A stretch of 61,454 bases of DNA from Palsa-459 sp035937595. Lineage in GTDB: Bacteria; Actinomycetota; Acidimicrobiia; Acidimicrobiales; RAAP-2. This document shows, piece after piece, positions 1-7,868 of this stretch. Position numbers and translations under genes: made by a program. The notes below the pieces were generated by a model. That model ran no database searches and had not been told where the DNA came from. It saw nothing but the letters and a program-made list of their open reading frames with translations. Every line of letters begins with the position of its first letter. The first letter of the stretch is position 1. Location of the stretch: positions 1-61,454 of the forward strand of contig DASZHS010000037.1 of assembly GCA_035937595.1 (NCBI GenBank), written 5' to 3'.

Positions 1-515
1 CGCAGCTGTGCGCGCCGGTGCGCTGGCGACAGTCCGTCGAGGCCCTGTTCGTCGAGGGCGTGCGCACCTTCGTCGAGTTCGGCGCCGGCGCGACGCTCGC
101 GGAGGCCACCCGGTCGACGTTCCCGCCGCGGGCCGTGCAGACCCACTCGATCACCTCGCCCGAGGACCTCGAGGTGCTCGTCGAGCGGCTGATCGCGACG
201 CCGACGGTGCGCCGCGCAGAGGTGCGTGACCACGACCAGCTCGGTGGTCGGCTCGTGGTCTCCTCGGCGGCGGGCCCGTTCCAGCCCGTCGACGCCGTCG
301 CCCACGCCGCACCCCGCCTGGCCGGCATCCCGGTCGCGGGCGGCGACGTCGACACCGACGTCGTGATCGAGGTGGGCGATCTCGTCGGCTGGGTGGGCGA
401 CGTCGAGGTGCGCTCCGCGTTCTCGGGGACCCTCGGCGGGCTCCTCGTGATCGCCGGCGAGCGCGTGATGCCGAGCCAGCCCGTCGCGTGGCTGCACGCC
501 GCGGCCGACGCGTGA
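1..515 (+). CDS. fabD: Malonyl-CoA:ACP transacylase (FabD-like), C-terminal part, with a lipoyl-like tail; 5' end outside window
   Basis: The reading frame is open from base 3, so the gene enters from the left. The first ~30 residues (PVRW..SVE.L...GV.TFVEFGAG) match the end of FabD acyltransferases, which load malonyl groups onto acyl carrier protein in fatty-acid synthesis. After a ~45-residue linker the last ~85 residues read like a biotinyl/lipoyl-type beta barrel (IEVGDLVGWVGDVEVRS, then FSGTL...GERV...QPVAWL). The usual MKM lysine motif is absent: the turn reads VEVRS, so no cofactor attachment is expected. The FabD call is firm from the motif. The tail assignment is inference. The catalytic Ser/His of FabD would lie outside the window. 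Confidence 0.7.
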   Translation, partial: QLCAPVRWRQSVEALFVEGVRTFVEFGAGATLAEATRSTFPPRAVQTHSITSPEDLEVLVERLIATPTVRRAEVRDHDQLGGRLVVSSAAGPFQPVDAVAHAAPRLAGIPVAGGDVDTDVVIEVGDLVGWVGDVEVRSAFSGTLGGLLVIAGERVMPSQPVAWLHAAADA

Positions 516-614
516 CGCCAGCGGCGACCACGCGGACCGCCGGGCCGGCCCCCGCCACGTAACGTTGGCGACCACGGGACGCCGCGGCGCCCGTCGCTCG
601 ACGCAGGGGGCGCG

Positions 615-1829
615 ATGAAGGTCAACCCGGAGCTCGCCGGCATGGACGGCGCCCGACTCGCCCGCATCGACGAGCACCTGCGCACCCGCTACGTGGAGCC
701 CGGCAAGATCGCCGGCTGTCAGGTGGCCGTCTCGCGCCACGGCCAGCTGGCCCACGTCGCCTCGATCGGGATGGCGGACCTCGCCGGCGGGACCGCGGTC
801 GCGGACGACACCATCTGGCGGATCTTCTCGATGTCCAAGCCGATCACCGGCGTCGCGCTCATGACCCTCTACGAACGAGGGTGCTTCCAGCTCAACGACC
901 CCGTCGCTCGGTTCATCCCCTCCTGGACGGCCCAGCAGGTCGCCGAGCGCACGCCCGACGGCGTCCTGCGCCTCGTCGCGCCCGAGCGACCCGTCACGGT
1001 CCGCGACGTGCTGATGCACACCTCGGGGCTCGGCTATGAGGCGCTGATCGACCCCGCCGAGCCAGGGGACCGTCCCACGCTGCCGGGCGCGCGCAACTTC
1101 ACCCTGGAGGAGCTGTGCGAGCGGCTCGCCACGGTGCCGCTGCACTTCCACCCGGGACGCCACTGGCTGTACTCGGTCTCGACGGACGTCTGCGCCCGCC
1201 TCGTCGAGGTCCTCGCCGGCACACCGTTCGACGCGTTCCTCCGCGACGAGCTCTTCGGCCCGCTGGGCATGGAGGACACCGGCTTCGTCGTGCCCGACGA
1301 CAAGGCCGCGAGGCTCGCCGCCAGCTACGGGAGGAACCGGGCCAAGGAGCTTCGCGAGGTCGAGGACCGCGCGACGAGCCCGTACCGCGCACGACCGCGT
1401 TTCCTCTCGGGCGGCGGGGGCCTCGTCTCCACGACGGCGGACTACCTGCGATTCGCCCAGATGCTCGCGAACGGCGGCGAGCTCGACGGCGTGCGGATAC
1501 TCGGCCGGCCGACGGTCGCGCTCATGACCGAGAACCACCTCCCGGGCGGGGCGTCGTTGCGTGAGCTCGCGGTCCCCGGTGCCTACGGCGAGGTCGGCTT
1601 CGACGGCATGGGCTTCGGGCTCACGATGGCGGTGGCGAAGCGCCCCGCCGAGACCGGCGTCGTCGGCTCTCCGGGCGAGTTCATGTGGGGCGGGGCGGCG
1701 TCGACCATCTTCTGGGTCGACCCGGTGGAGGACCTCGTGGTGGTCTTCATGACCCAGCTCATGCCCTCTGGCACGTTCAACTTCCGGGGCCAGCTGAAGG
1801 CGATTGTCTACGGCGCGATCGTCGACTAG
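615..1829 (+). CDS. Beta-lactamase-family serine hydrolase (class C / EstB type)
   Basis: 404 residues, a usual length for penicillin-binding-protein-like esterases of the beta-lactamase class C fold. The SxxK nucleophile motif is visible as FSMSK near residue 73, followed by the helix pattern P.TG.ALM.L.E.G and the DPV..F.P block. A Tyr-containing second motif (LYSVS) lies near residue 178. Near the C-terminus a GGA..T.FWVDP strand sits where the KTG/HxG triad element normally is. Members hydrolyse esters, amides or D-amino peptides and the substrate cannot be read from sequence. No signal peptide is evident, so it is probably cytoplasmic. An AGGGGG ribosome site lies about 6 nt before the ATG; a -10-like TAACGT lies near 558. 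Confidence 0.85.
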   Translation: MKVNPELAGMDGARLARIDEHLRTRYVEPGKIAGCQVAVSRHGQLAHVASIGMADLAGGTAVADDTIWRIFSMSKPITGVALMTLYERGCFQLNDPVARFIPSWTAQQVAERTPDGVLRLVAPERPVTVRDVLMHTSGLGYEALIDPAEPGDRPTLPGARNFTLEELCERLATVPLHFHPGRHWLYSVSTDVCARLVEVLAGTPFDAFLRDELFGPLGMEDTGFVVPDDKAARLAASYGRNRAKELREVEDRATSPYRARPRFLSGGGGLVSTTADYLRFAQMLANGGELDGVRILGRPTVALMTENHLPGGASLRELAVPGAYGEVGFDGMGFGLTMAVAKRPAETGVVGSPGEFMWGGAASTIFWVDPVEDLVVVFMTQLMPSGTFNFRGQLKAIVYGAIVD

Positions 1830-1851
1830 CAGTGACCGACTCGCACGACGG

Positions 1852-1925
1852 TGGGCGCTGCGGGACTCGAACCCACGACCTCAGCCGTGTGAAGGCTGCG
1901 CTCTAACCAGCTGAGCTAAGCGCCC
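1852..1925 (-). tRNA. tRNA-Val (anticodon CAC)
   Basis: On the minus strand a full cloverleaf folds. The acceptor stem is GGGCGCT/AGCGCCC, the D arm contains GCTCAGCTGGTTAGAGC, the anticodon stem CAGCC/GGCTG encloses loop TTCACAC (anticodon CAC, reading GTG), and the T arm is GTGGG-TTCGAGT-CCCGC. The discriminator base is A. The next bases are CCG, so the CCA end is not fully encoded and must be added post-transcriptionally. The gene sits between a plus-strand hydrolase and a plus-strand membrane protein. Confidence 0.97.
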
Positions 1926-1972
1926 GGGCGCACGATGCTACCCGGGCACCGATGGTCGACCGGGCCGCTGGG

Positions 1973-1985
1973 TAGCCTCGGTGGG
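1973..1985 (+). promoter_or_regulatory. -10 element with leaderless start (TAGCCT, 6 nt, GTG)
   Basis: TAGCCT at 1973-1978 lies exactly 6 nt before the GTG of the following membrane protein gene. No Shine-Dalgarno sequence is present between them. The arrangement predicts transcription starting at or next to the start codon. Confidence 0.6.
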
Positions 1986-2659
1986 TGACCGACGACGAGG
2001 AGGCGCCCGCGCCAGAGCGGCGCTCCCGGCTCACGTCGCTGTTCACACCGGACGCCGAGGCCGAGCTGTCGGACCCCAAGCTCCGCGAGCGCATGCGCAC
2101 CCTGGACGCGACGGAGCGCAAGATCGGGTTCGGCGCCGCCGGCATCGTGCTCGCGGCGGTGCTCCTCATCATCCCCTTCGTGCTCCACGGCAGCAAGCAG
2201 ACCGTGGCGAAGCCGCCGAAGGGCCACTGCTTCTTCCCGTTCCACGCGGTGGGCAGCTCGTGCGTGCAGAACTTCCCTCCCAGCCACTTCGTCCTTCCGT
2301 TCGCGCTGCTGCTCGCGATCGGCGCGGTGCTGGCGCTCGCCGTGTGGCGCTCGATGCGCGCCCTCACCATCTTCATGGGCCTCTTCGCCGGCATCGCGGG
2401 GTTCCGGTACTCACCGATCATCTTCATCTGCGGGATGGGCTACGCGGTGTGGCTGCTGGTGCGCTCCTGGCGCCTGCAGCGCTACGGCGTCAAGGACTCG
2501 AAGTCGGTGCGCAAGATCGCCGTCGAGCGCGCCGAGGTCCGCAAGGAGGAGCGGCGCACGGCTCGGCAGACGGGCGCCACGCCGCGGCCGACCGGGAAGC
2601 CCGCCCCCACCCCGTCCAAGCGCTACACCGCGCCCAAGTCCAAGCCGCGCCGCAAGTGA
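1985..2659 (+). CDS. Membrane protein of unknown function, basic C-terminus
   Basis: 224 residues, GTG start fixed by a -10 hexamer 6 nt upstream. The first ~45 residues are charged. Three hydrophobic segments follow at about 48-70, 100-122 and 127-155, and the final ~55 residues are rich in Arg/Lys/Pro (ending KSKPRRK). I do not recognise the family. Its stop codon overlaps the GTG start of the downstream acyltransferase (GTGA), so the two are translationally coupled. A role linked to membrane lipid synthesis is therefore possible, but this is inference from position only. Confidence 0.8.
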   Translation: MTDDEEAPAPERRSRLTSLFTPDAEAELSDPKLRERMRTLDATERKIGFGAAGIVLAAVLLIIPFVLHGSKQTVAKPPKGHCFFPFHAVGSSCVQNFPPSHFVLPFALLLAIGAVLALAVWRSMRALTIFMGLFAGIAGFRYSPIIFICGMGYAVWLLVRSWRLQRYGVKDSKSVRKIAVERAEVRKEERRTARQTGATPRPTGKPAPTPSKRYTAPKSKPRRK

Positions 2660-3423
2660 CCGACGACGAGGACGCCACCGCTCCGGTCCGCCCCGGGCTC
2701 GACTTCTCGACGGACTGGGCGCGCTCGGCGCCGGCTCGCTGGCTGCGCGGCGTCCTCCAGGACTTCATGATCGTCCCGCTCGCGCGCCTCCTCGCGCCGC
2801 GTCGGCGCCGCGGCCTCTCGGCGCTCCGCCGTCTCGACGGACCCTTCGTCGTCGCGGCCAACCACCAGAGCCACGCCGACACCTCGATCATCATCGCGGC
2901 GCTCCCCCGCGCGGTCCGTCGCCGGCTCGTCGTCGCCGCGGCGTCGGACGTCTTCTTCTCCTCCTGGGTGCGTGCCACCCTGGCGGCGCTCGTCTACAAC
3001 GCGATCCCGATCGAGCGCCACCGCATCGAGCGGCGCAGCGCGACGCTCGCGCGCGAGCTGCTGGGGCAGGGCTGGGGGCTGCTCATCTTTCCCGAGGGGC
3101 ACCGCTCAGAAGACGGGCGGCTCTTGGAGTTCAAGGGTGGCGCCGCCTACCTCGCGGACCGCACCGGGGCCGTCATCGTGCCGTGCTACCTCGAGAACAC
3201 CCGCTTCGTGCTCCCGAGGCTGTTCGCGAAGACCGCCGACGGCTCGCGGCGCCCGCGCGCGCACCTCCGCACCCCGGTGACCGTGACGTTCGGGCCGGCG
3301 ATCCTGCCCCAGGAGGGCGAGACCACCCGGCGGCTGGGCAAGCGCATCGAGGCCGCGGTCGCGCACCTCGGCCGCGACGTCGCCGGCGACCCGCTCGCCG
3401 ACGCCGTGGCCGCTCCGGACTGA
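2656..3423 (+). CDS. 1-acyl-sn-glycerol-3-phosphate acyltransferase family protein (PlsC)
   Basis: 255 residues from a GTG that overlaps the previous stop. The acyltransferase blocks are complete: N-H-Q-S-H-A-D at 69-75 (NHxxxxD catalytic motif) and FPEGHR at 145-150 for glycerol-phosphate binding, followed by a KGG.A.LA....V.IVPC block. The family moves an acyl chain from acyl-ACP or acyl-CoA to lysophosphatidate in the inner leaflet during phospholipid or triacylglycerol synthesis. A second PlsC-type domain lies 2 kb away in the HAD fusion protein, so the two may act on different acceptors. The gene ends two bases before the convergent gatD gene. Confidence 0.88.
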   Translation: MTDDEDATAPVRPGLDFSTDWARSAPARWLRGVLQDFMIVPLARLLAPRRRRGLSALRRLDGPFVVAANHQSHADTSIIIAALPRAVRRRLVVAAASDVFFSSWVRATLAALVYNAIPIERHRIERRSATLARELLGQGWGLLIFPEGHRSEDGRLLEFKGGAAYLADRTGAVIVPCYLENTRFVLPRLFAKTADGSRRPRAHLRTPVTVTFGPAILPQEGETTRRLGKRIEAAVAHLGRDVAGDPLADAVAAPD

Positions 3424-3425
3424 GC

Positions 3426-4127
3426 TCAGCGCCGCGCGCGACGCGCGCTCGCGATGCGCTCGGCATGCAGCTCCTCGGCCGGTCCCGTCGCGATCGCGGC
3501 GAGCGCCGCCTCCCCGCTCGCGAGGGCGAGCAGCCAGTCGGCGAAGGCCGGGTTGCGCGCGAGCACCGGTCCGTGCAGGTACGTGGCGACGAGGCGCCCC
3601 TGGAGCGCGCCGTCGCTCCCGTCGCCGTTGCAGACGCCCGTGACGACGGCCCCGAGGGCGGCGACCCCCTCGTCGCGGATGGTCCGACCGGCGTGGTTCT
3701 CGAAGCCGCTCAGCATGCCGATCGGCGGCCCCGCCTCGACGACGGCCTCCCCGACCGCCCGGGCGGCGCCACCGACGGTGTCGACGCCGAGCAGCCCGAG
3801 CCCCTCGACCCGATCGCCGTTCGGTCCGGGGAAGCTCCGGCCGAGGATCTGGATGCCGGCGCAGACCGCGAGCACGGCCGCCCCGCCGTCGACGGCACGT
3901 CGCAGCGCACCGTCGGCGTCGAGCCGATGGACGGCCAGCTGCTGGGGGCCGTCCTCGCCGCCGCCAAGGCAGTACAGGTCGGCGACCGGCAGCGCGGCAT
4001 CGCTCGGCACCTCGACGAGCTCCACGGGCATGCCCCGCAGCCGCGCGCGCCGCTCGAGCACGAGCCCGTTGCCCCGGTCGCCGTAGGTGCCGAGGAGGTC
4101 GGGGTAGACCGTCACGATCCGCAGCAC
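3426..4127 (-). CDS. gatD: Lipid II isoglutaminyl synthase, glutamine amidotransferase subunit GatD
   Basis: 233 residues from a GTG overlapping the murT stop by one base (TAGTG). The class I glutaminase core is clear: nucleophile Cys89 in VCAGIQIL and His185 in YLHGP, spaced almost as in the known GatD enzymes. The opening YPDLLGTYGDRGN is a hallmark of CobB/GatD-type amidotransferases. GatD releases ammonia from glutamine and passes it to MurT, which amidates the alpha-carboxyl of D-Glu in lipid II to give D-isoglutamine, needed for cross-linking in many Gram-positive bacteria. The gene order and overlap with murT make the assignment strong. Confidence 0.93.
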   Translation of the reverse strand: MLRIVTVYPDLLGTYGDRGNGLVLERRARLRGMPVELVEVPSDAALPVADLYCLGGGEDGPQQLAVHRLDADGALRRAVDGGAAVLAVCAGIQILGRSFPGPNGDRVEGLGLLGVDTVGGAARAVGEAVVEAGPPIGMLSGFENHAGRTIRDEGVAALGAVVTGVCNGDGSDGALQGRLVATYLHGPVLARNPAFADWLLALASGEAALAAIATGPAEELHAERIASARRARR

Positions 4128-5350
4128 TAGCGCGACCCGTTGAGCTCGGCGAACGCCGTGTAGTTCGCGATGACGTCCACGCGACTCGACCCTTGCGCCG
4201 CCGTGACGATCGCGTCTCGCGGGTCGGGTGCGCACTCGTGGGCGACGCCCGCGTAGAAGAGCCGCGTGGAGAGGTCGCGCCAGCGCTCGCCGGCGGCCAC
4301 CACGCGTCGCGCCCCCAGTCGCTCGACGTCGACGTCGTAGAGCCACGACGGGTCCCGGCCGTCGGCGACCCTCGCGTTGATCGCGACCACCACGGGGGCG
4401 TCGCCTTCCCCGACGAGGTCGAGCAGTGCCCCCCAGCCCGCCGGGTTCTTCGCGAGCAGGAGCCTTGCTCGGACGCCGTCGACGTCGATGACTCGGAACC
4501 GCCCGGCCACCTCGGTCACCCCGGCGATCGCCGCCGCTGCCGCTGCGGGCTCGACCCCGAGCCGCACCGCGGCGAGGAGCGCGCCGACGCCGTTCGCGTG
4601 GTTGAAGCGGCCGGGCAGGCCCATCGTGTAGCGGAGCGCCGCGCCGTCCAGCAGCGCGCCGTCGTCCGTCGGCGACGCAGCCGGCGTCGGCCGGGCGAAC
4701 CCGCAGGTGCAGCGCCAGCCGCCGTCCTCGAACGCGACGCGGCCCGCGCACCGCGGGCACGCGACGGCGTCGGCGCGGAAGGCGAGCCCCCCGGCGTACC
4801 AGGCGACGCCGCGCACGTCGAGGGCGGCGTGGACGACGAGCGGGTCGTCGGCGTTGGCCACGCACACGCCGTCGAAGCCCCCGAGGGCGGCACGCCACGC
4901 GTCGGCGACGTGGCGGACCTCCGCGGTGCGGTCCAGCTGGTCCCTCGAGAGGTTGAGCAGCAGGACGGCGCGCGGCCGCTCGACCTCGAGGACGCGCGGC
5001 AGCCACACCTCGTCGCACTCGAGCACGGCCCGTGCGGCTCGCCGCGCCGCGCCGAGCGCCGCGACGTGGCCAGGGAGCATGTTCGCCCCGGTCGCGTTCG
5101 TCGCGACGGGTCCCGCCGTGCGCAGCGCCGCGGCGAGGAATGCGGTCGTCGTCGTCTTGCCGTTGGTCGCGCTCACGAGGGCGATCTCTCGGTCCGCGGC
5201 GAGGTGTGCGGCCAGCCCGGGCGACATCCACAGCGCCACGCGGCCGCCGGCCACGGTCCCGTCGCCACGTCGCGCGCCCCGCGACGCGGCGTTCACCGCG
5301 CGCATGGCGGAGAGCGCCACGTGGTCCCGCACCCCGAGGCGCTCAGGCAT
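4127..5350 (-). CDS. murT: Lipid II isoglutaminyl synthase, Mur ligase-like subunit MurT
   Basis: 407 residues. The Mur-ligase ATP loop ATNGKTTTT is at 61-69, followed by a central domain with the four-Cys zinc ribbon characteristic of MurT (CPRC...CTC, about residues 198-217), then the C-terminal DUF1727-type domain (from about 290). MurT activates the D-Glu carboxyl of lipid II with ATP and receives ammonia from GatD. The start overlaps the end of the upstream HAD/acyltransferase gene by 8 nt and the end overlaps gatD by one base, so the three genes form one coupled operon. Confidence 0.94.
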   Translation of the reverse strand: MPERLGVRDHVALSAMRAVNAASRGARRGDGTVAGGRVALWMSPGLAAHLAADREIALVSATNGKTTTTAFLAAALRTAGPVATNATGANMLPGHVAALGAARRAARAVLECDEVWLPRVLEVERPRAVLLLNLSRDQLDRTAEVRHVADAWRAALGGFDGVCVANADDPLVVHAALDVRGVAWYAGGLAFRADAVACPRCAGRVAFEDGGWRCTCGFARPTPAASPTDDGALLDGAALRYTMGLPGRFNHANGVGALLAAVRLGVEPAAAAAAIAGVTEVAGRFRVIDVDGVRARLLLAKNPAGWGALLDLVGEGDAPVVVAINARVADGRDPSWLYDVDVERLGARRVVAAGERWRDLSTRLFYAGVAHECAPDPRDAIVTAAQGSSRVDVIANYTAFAELNGSR

Positions 5351-6734
5351 CGGGCTCGTGCGCCGCCCCGGCCGGGATGGTGCGTGCCAGCTCGTCGGCG
5401 CTGGGTGCTCGGGGCGTGCGCGCCTGCTCGGGGAGGAGCGCCACGATGGCCGACATGAGCGCCGCGGTCGCCGCTGCCACGTCGGGCGAGGTGGGCTCGA
5501 CGGGCGGACCGACCGTCACGGTGACGCGTCGCGGGTGGCGCACGCTCGTCACGTCGGGCAGTCGCTGGCGACGCGGCCAGACGTGCTCGGTCCCCCAGAT
5601 CCCGACCGGTACCAGGGCGGCGCCGGTCTCGCGCGCCAGCCGGACCGCGCCCGTGCGCCCGACGAGCGTCGGGTCGAAGAACGCCGCGCCCCTCGGGATC
5701 GTGCCCTGCGGCAGCACGATGACGACCTCGCCACGCCGCAGCGACGCCGCCGCCTCGGCGAACGCCGCGGTCCCCGAGCGCCCGCGATCGACCGGCAACC
5801 CGCCGATCGCGCGCAGCAGCGTCGCGAGCACGGGCAGCTCGAAGAGCTCGCGCTTCGCGAGGGCGCGCACCGGACGGCCGATCCTCGCGGCGAGCAGCAC
5901 GAGCGCCGCGACGTCGAAGTAGCTGCGGTGGTTCGCCGCGAGGACGACGGGGCCCTCGGTCGGCACGTGCTCGAGCCCTCGGAACTCGAAGCGCGCGTAC
6001 GGGAAGAGCTGCGGCACGACGAGGTGGCGCAGGAGCCCGAACGGCTCGATGCCGAGGACCTTGGGCACGCCGCCGGCGGCGCTCCACTGGACGACCGGCC
6101 AGCGAAGGAGCCGGGCCGCGATCCGCAGGCGGGGGTCCGGGTTGACGACCAGGCGCTGGCCGACGGCGCACAGGAGCGGGAGGTCGAAGACCGAGTCGCT
6201 GACCGCCGTGCACGCGGCGAGGTCGAGCCCCTCTTTCTCGCAGTAGGCGCGCACGAGGTCGAGCTTGCCGGTGCCCCACGCGAAGCTGCCGTCCAGCGCA
6301 CCGGTGAACGCGCCGTCGCGCACCTCGTAGCGGGTGGCAAGCACGCCGTCGACCCCGAGGGCCTCGGCGAGCGGGGTGACCAGGTGCTCGGGGGTCGTCG
6401 TCACGATGACGACGCGGCGACCCTCGGCGTGCCACGCCGCGATCGCCGCCGTCGCACCGGGCGCCACTCGCTCGAGGAGCGCCGGCACCGCGAGCTTCGC
6501 GGCGTCCCGCGCGCGATCGACCTCCCAGCCCCTCGTCGCCGCCACGGACGCCCGCGCGGCGGCCATCGCGAGGGCCGTCTCGCCGAATCGGTTGTAGTAC
6601 GCCCACCACAGCGTGTCTCCAGGGAGGCGACGGCCCGCCCCGGGCAGACCCGCCTCGGCCAGCGCCTGGCCGAGGACCGGTCCGCTCCCCTCGCACAAGA
6701 GCGTCCTGTCGAGGTCCACGAAGACGGTGCGCAC
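5343..6734 (-). CDS. Bifunctional HAD phosphatase (HAD-IB) / PlsC acyltransferase fusion
   Basis: 463 residues from GTG 6734. The frame is open further upstream, but a TAGCGT -10 element ends 8 nt before this GTG and the protein then begins directly with the HAD strand VRTVFVDLDRT. HAD motif I (DLDRT) is at 7-11, motif II (VTTT) near 111 and the motif IV acidic pair (SDSVFD) at 179-184. From ~255 a PlsC domain follows with NHRSYFD at 268-274 and an LPQGT block near 335. The HAD-IB domain resembles SerB-like phosphatases; the fusion suggests phosphatidate-pathway chemistry in one polypeptide. It overlaps murT by 8 nt, tying lipid metabolism to lipid II amidation. Specificity is unknown. Confidence 0.85.
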   Translation of the reverse strand: MRTVFVDLDRTLLCEGSGPVLGQALAEAGLPGAGRRLPGDTLWWAYYNRFGETALAMAAARASVAATRGWEVDRARDAAKLAVPALLERVAPGATAAIAAWHAEGRRVVIVTTTPEHLVTPLAEALGVDGVLATRYEVRDGAFTGALDGSFAWGTGKLDLVRAYCEKEGLDLAACTAVSDSVFDLPLLCAVGQRLVVNPDPRLRIAARLLRWPVVQWSAAGGVPKVLGIEPFGLLRHLVVPQLFPYARFEFRGLEHVPTEGPVVLAANHRSYFDVAALVLLAARIGRPVRALAKRELFELPVLATLLRAIGGLPVDRGRSGTAAFAEAAASLRRGEVVIVLPQGTIPRGAAFFDPTLVGRTGAVRLARETGAALVPVGIWGTEHVWPRRQRLPDVTSVRHPRRVTVTVGPPVEPTSPDVAAATAALMSAIVALLPEQARTPRAPSADELARTIPAGAAHEPDA

Positions 6735-6748
6735 CTGCGGTGACGCTA
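6735..6748 (-). promoter_or_regulatory. -10 element of the HAD/PlsC-murT-gatD operon (TAGCGT, 8 nt before GTG)
   Basis: On the minus strand TAGCGT occupies 6748-6743, followed by 8 nt and the GTG at 6734. No ribosome binding site is visible, so the operon message is probably leaderless or nearly so. This supports the shorter start for the fusion protein. Confidence 0.45.
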
Positions 6749-6910
6749 GCGGTGGGGATTTTGGCCCTCGGACGAGACGAAGGGACTGCCCCGGGGGGTG
6801 GAACAGTCCCTTCATCGTCGCTGCCGATCTAGGAGGGGATCCCGAACGAGCGACTGCCATCAGTGTGCTCCTGGCGCTCACATCGTTCAAGTAGTTGGCA
6901 GAGATACTTT

Positions 6911-6929
6911 ATATCTGTATTACAGATAT
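6911..6929. promoter_or_regulatory. Perfect palindrome overlapping the LysR gene promoter
   Basis: ATATCTGT and ACAGATAT form perfect 8-bp arms around a 3-nt centre. The repeat is AT-rich in otherwise ~70% GC DNA. It overlaps the start of the -10 hexamer TATGCT (6927-6932) and the spacer of the promoter of the adjacent LysR-type gene. The site is well placed for autoregulation by the LysR protein or control by another dimeric regulator. Confidence 0.6.
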
Positions 6930-6939
6930 GCTCGGACCG
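6927..6939 (+). promoter_or_regulatory. -10 element with leaderless start (TATGCT, 6 nt, GTG)
   Basis: TATGCT at 6927-6932 is followed by 6 nt and the GTG of the LysR gene. An alternative reading is TTGGCA (6895-6900), 17 nt, TATTAC (6918-6923). Both promoters would be overlapped by the palindrome at 6911-6929. Confidence 0.5.
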
Positions 6940-7853
6940 TGGACCTCCGCCAGCTCGAGGCGCTCGTCGAGATCGAGGAGCGGGGCTCGTTCTCGGCCGC
7001 AGCCGCCGCGCTCGGCACGGTCCAGTCCAACGTCTCGACCAGGATCGCCAGGCTCGAGCGCGAGCTCGACGCGCCCCTCGTGGATCGCGCGTCGGGCCGG
7101 CTGACCGAGGAGGGGACGACGGTGGCCGTCCGCGCGCGCCGCATCCTCGCCGAGGTGGACGCCGCGGCGGCCGACGTCGTCGCGCTCCGCTCCGAGGTGC
7201 GAGGGACGGTGGGGATCGGCGTGATCGGCACCGTCGGCCGCTGGCTCGTCCCCCAGCTGCTCGAGGTCGTGTCCGACCGGCACCCGCACGTCGCCCTGCG
7301 GATCGTCGAGGGCACCTCGAGCACGCTCGAGCCGCAGCTCGCCACCGGACAGCTCGACCTCGCCGTCGTCACCCTGCCGCTGCACGTGGACACGCTCAGC
7401 ACCACCCATCTCTTCGACGAGGACCTCGTCCTCGTCGTGCCCGTCGGGCACCCGCTCACGCGGGGGCCGTCGCCGGTCGAGTTCGCCGCCCTCGGCGACC
7501 TCGAGCTGCTGCTGCCCCTCACGGGCACCGCCCTCCGCGACGAGCTCGACGAGGCTGCGGCGGCGGCCGGCGTCACGCTCCGCCCGCGCATCGAGCTCGA
7601 CGGGCTCCGAACGCTTGCGTCGCTCGTCTTCGACGGCCACGGCCCGGCGCTCCTCCCGGCGACGGCGGTGCCGCGGCACCTGCGCGACCGTTTCGCCTCC
7701 CTCGCGGTGCGAGGGCTCGGCCGCCGCCACGTCGGCCTCGCCGTGCGGCGCCACGGGCTGCCCGCCGCGCCGTCGCGCGCCGTCCGCGGCCTGCTGGAGG
7801 AGCTGGTCAGCGCCGGCACGCTTCCCCACGGGCTGCACGCGGCGGGCTCGTGA
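6939..7853 (+). CDS. LysR-family transcriptional regulator
   Basis: 304 residues from GTG 6939; the frame is open upstream but the protein aligns from VDLRQLEALV, the canonical LysR N-terminus, and a -10 element lies 6 nt before it. The winged helix-turn-helix (SFSAAA.ALG..QSNVS.RIARLE.EL) occupies about 16-57 and the substrate-binding domain with the usual VGI...GRWL.P beginning follows from ~88. LysR proteins bind T-N11-A-type palindromes and respond to a small effector. The neighbouring divergent operon begins with the HAD/PlsC fusion at 6734, about 200 bp away, and is a possible target. Confidence 0.92.
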   Translation: MDLRQLEALVEIEERGSFSAAAAALGTVQSNVSTRIARLERELDAPLVDRASGRLTEEGTTVAVRARRILAEVDAAAADVVALRSEVRGTVGIGVIGTVGRWLVPQLLEVVSDRHPHVALRIVEGTSSTLEPQLATGQLDLAVVTLPLHVDTLSTTHLFDEDLVLVVPVGHPLTRGPSPVEFAALGDLELLLPLTGTALRDELDEAAAAAGVTLRPRIELDGLRTLASLVFDGHGPALLPATAVPRHLRDRFASLAVRGLGRRHVGLAVRRHGLPAAPSRAVRGLLEELVSAGTLPHGLHAAGS

Positions 7854-7868
7854 CGCGCCGAGTGGTGG

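Noticed and set aside
1922..1947. GCCCGGG...CCCGGGC hairpin as a terminator
   Set aside because: It lies at the 5' side of the minus-strand tRNA and has no T tract on either strand; it also overlaps the upstream region of the following gene.
5293..6696. Long frames in other phases across the HAD/PlsC and murT genes
   Set aside because: Shadows of the real operon; composition is Arg/Ala/Gly-rich with no motif, while the chosen frames carry complete catalytic motifs.
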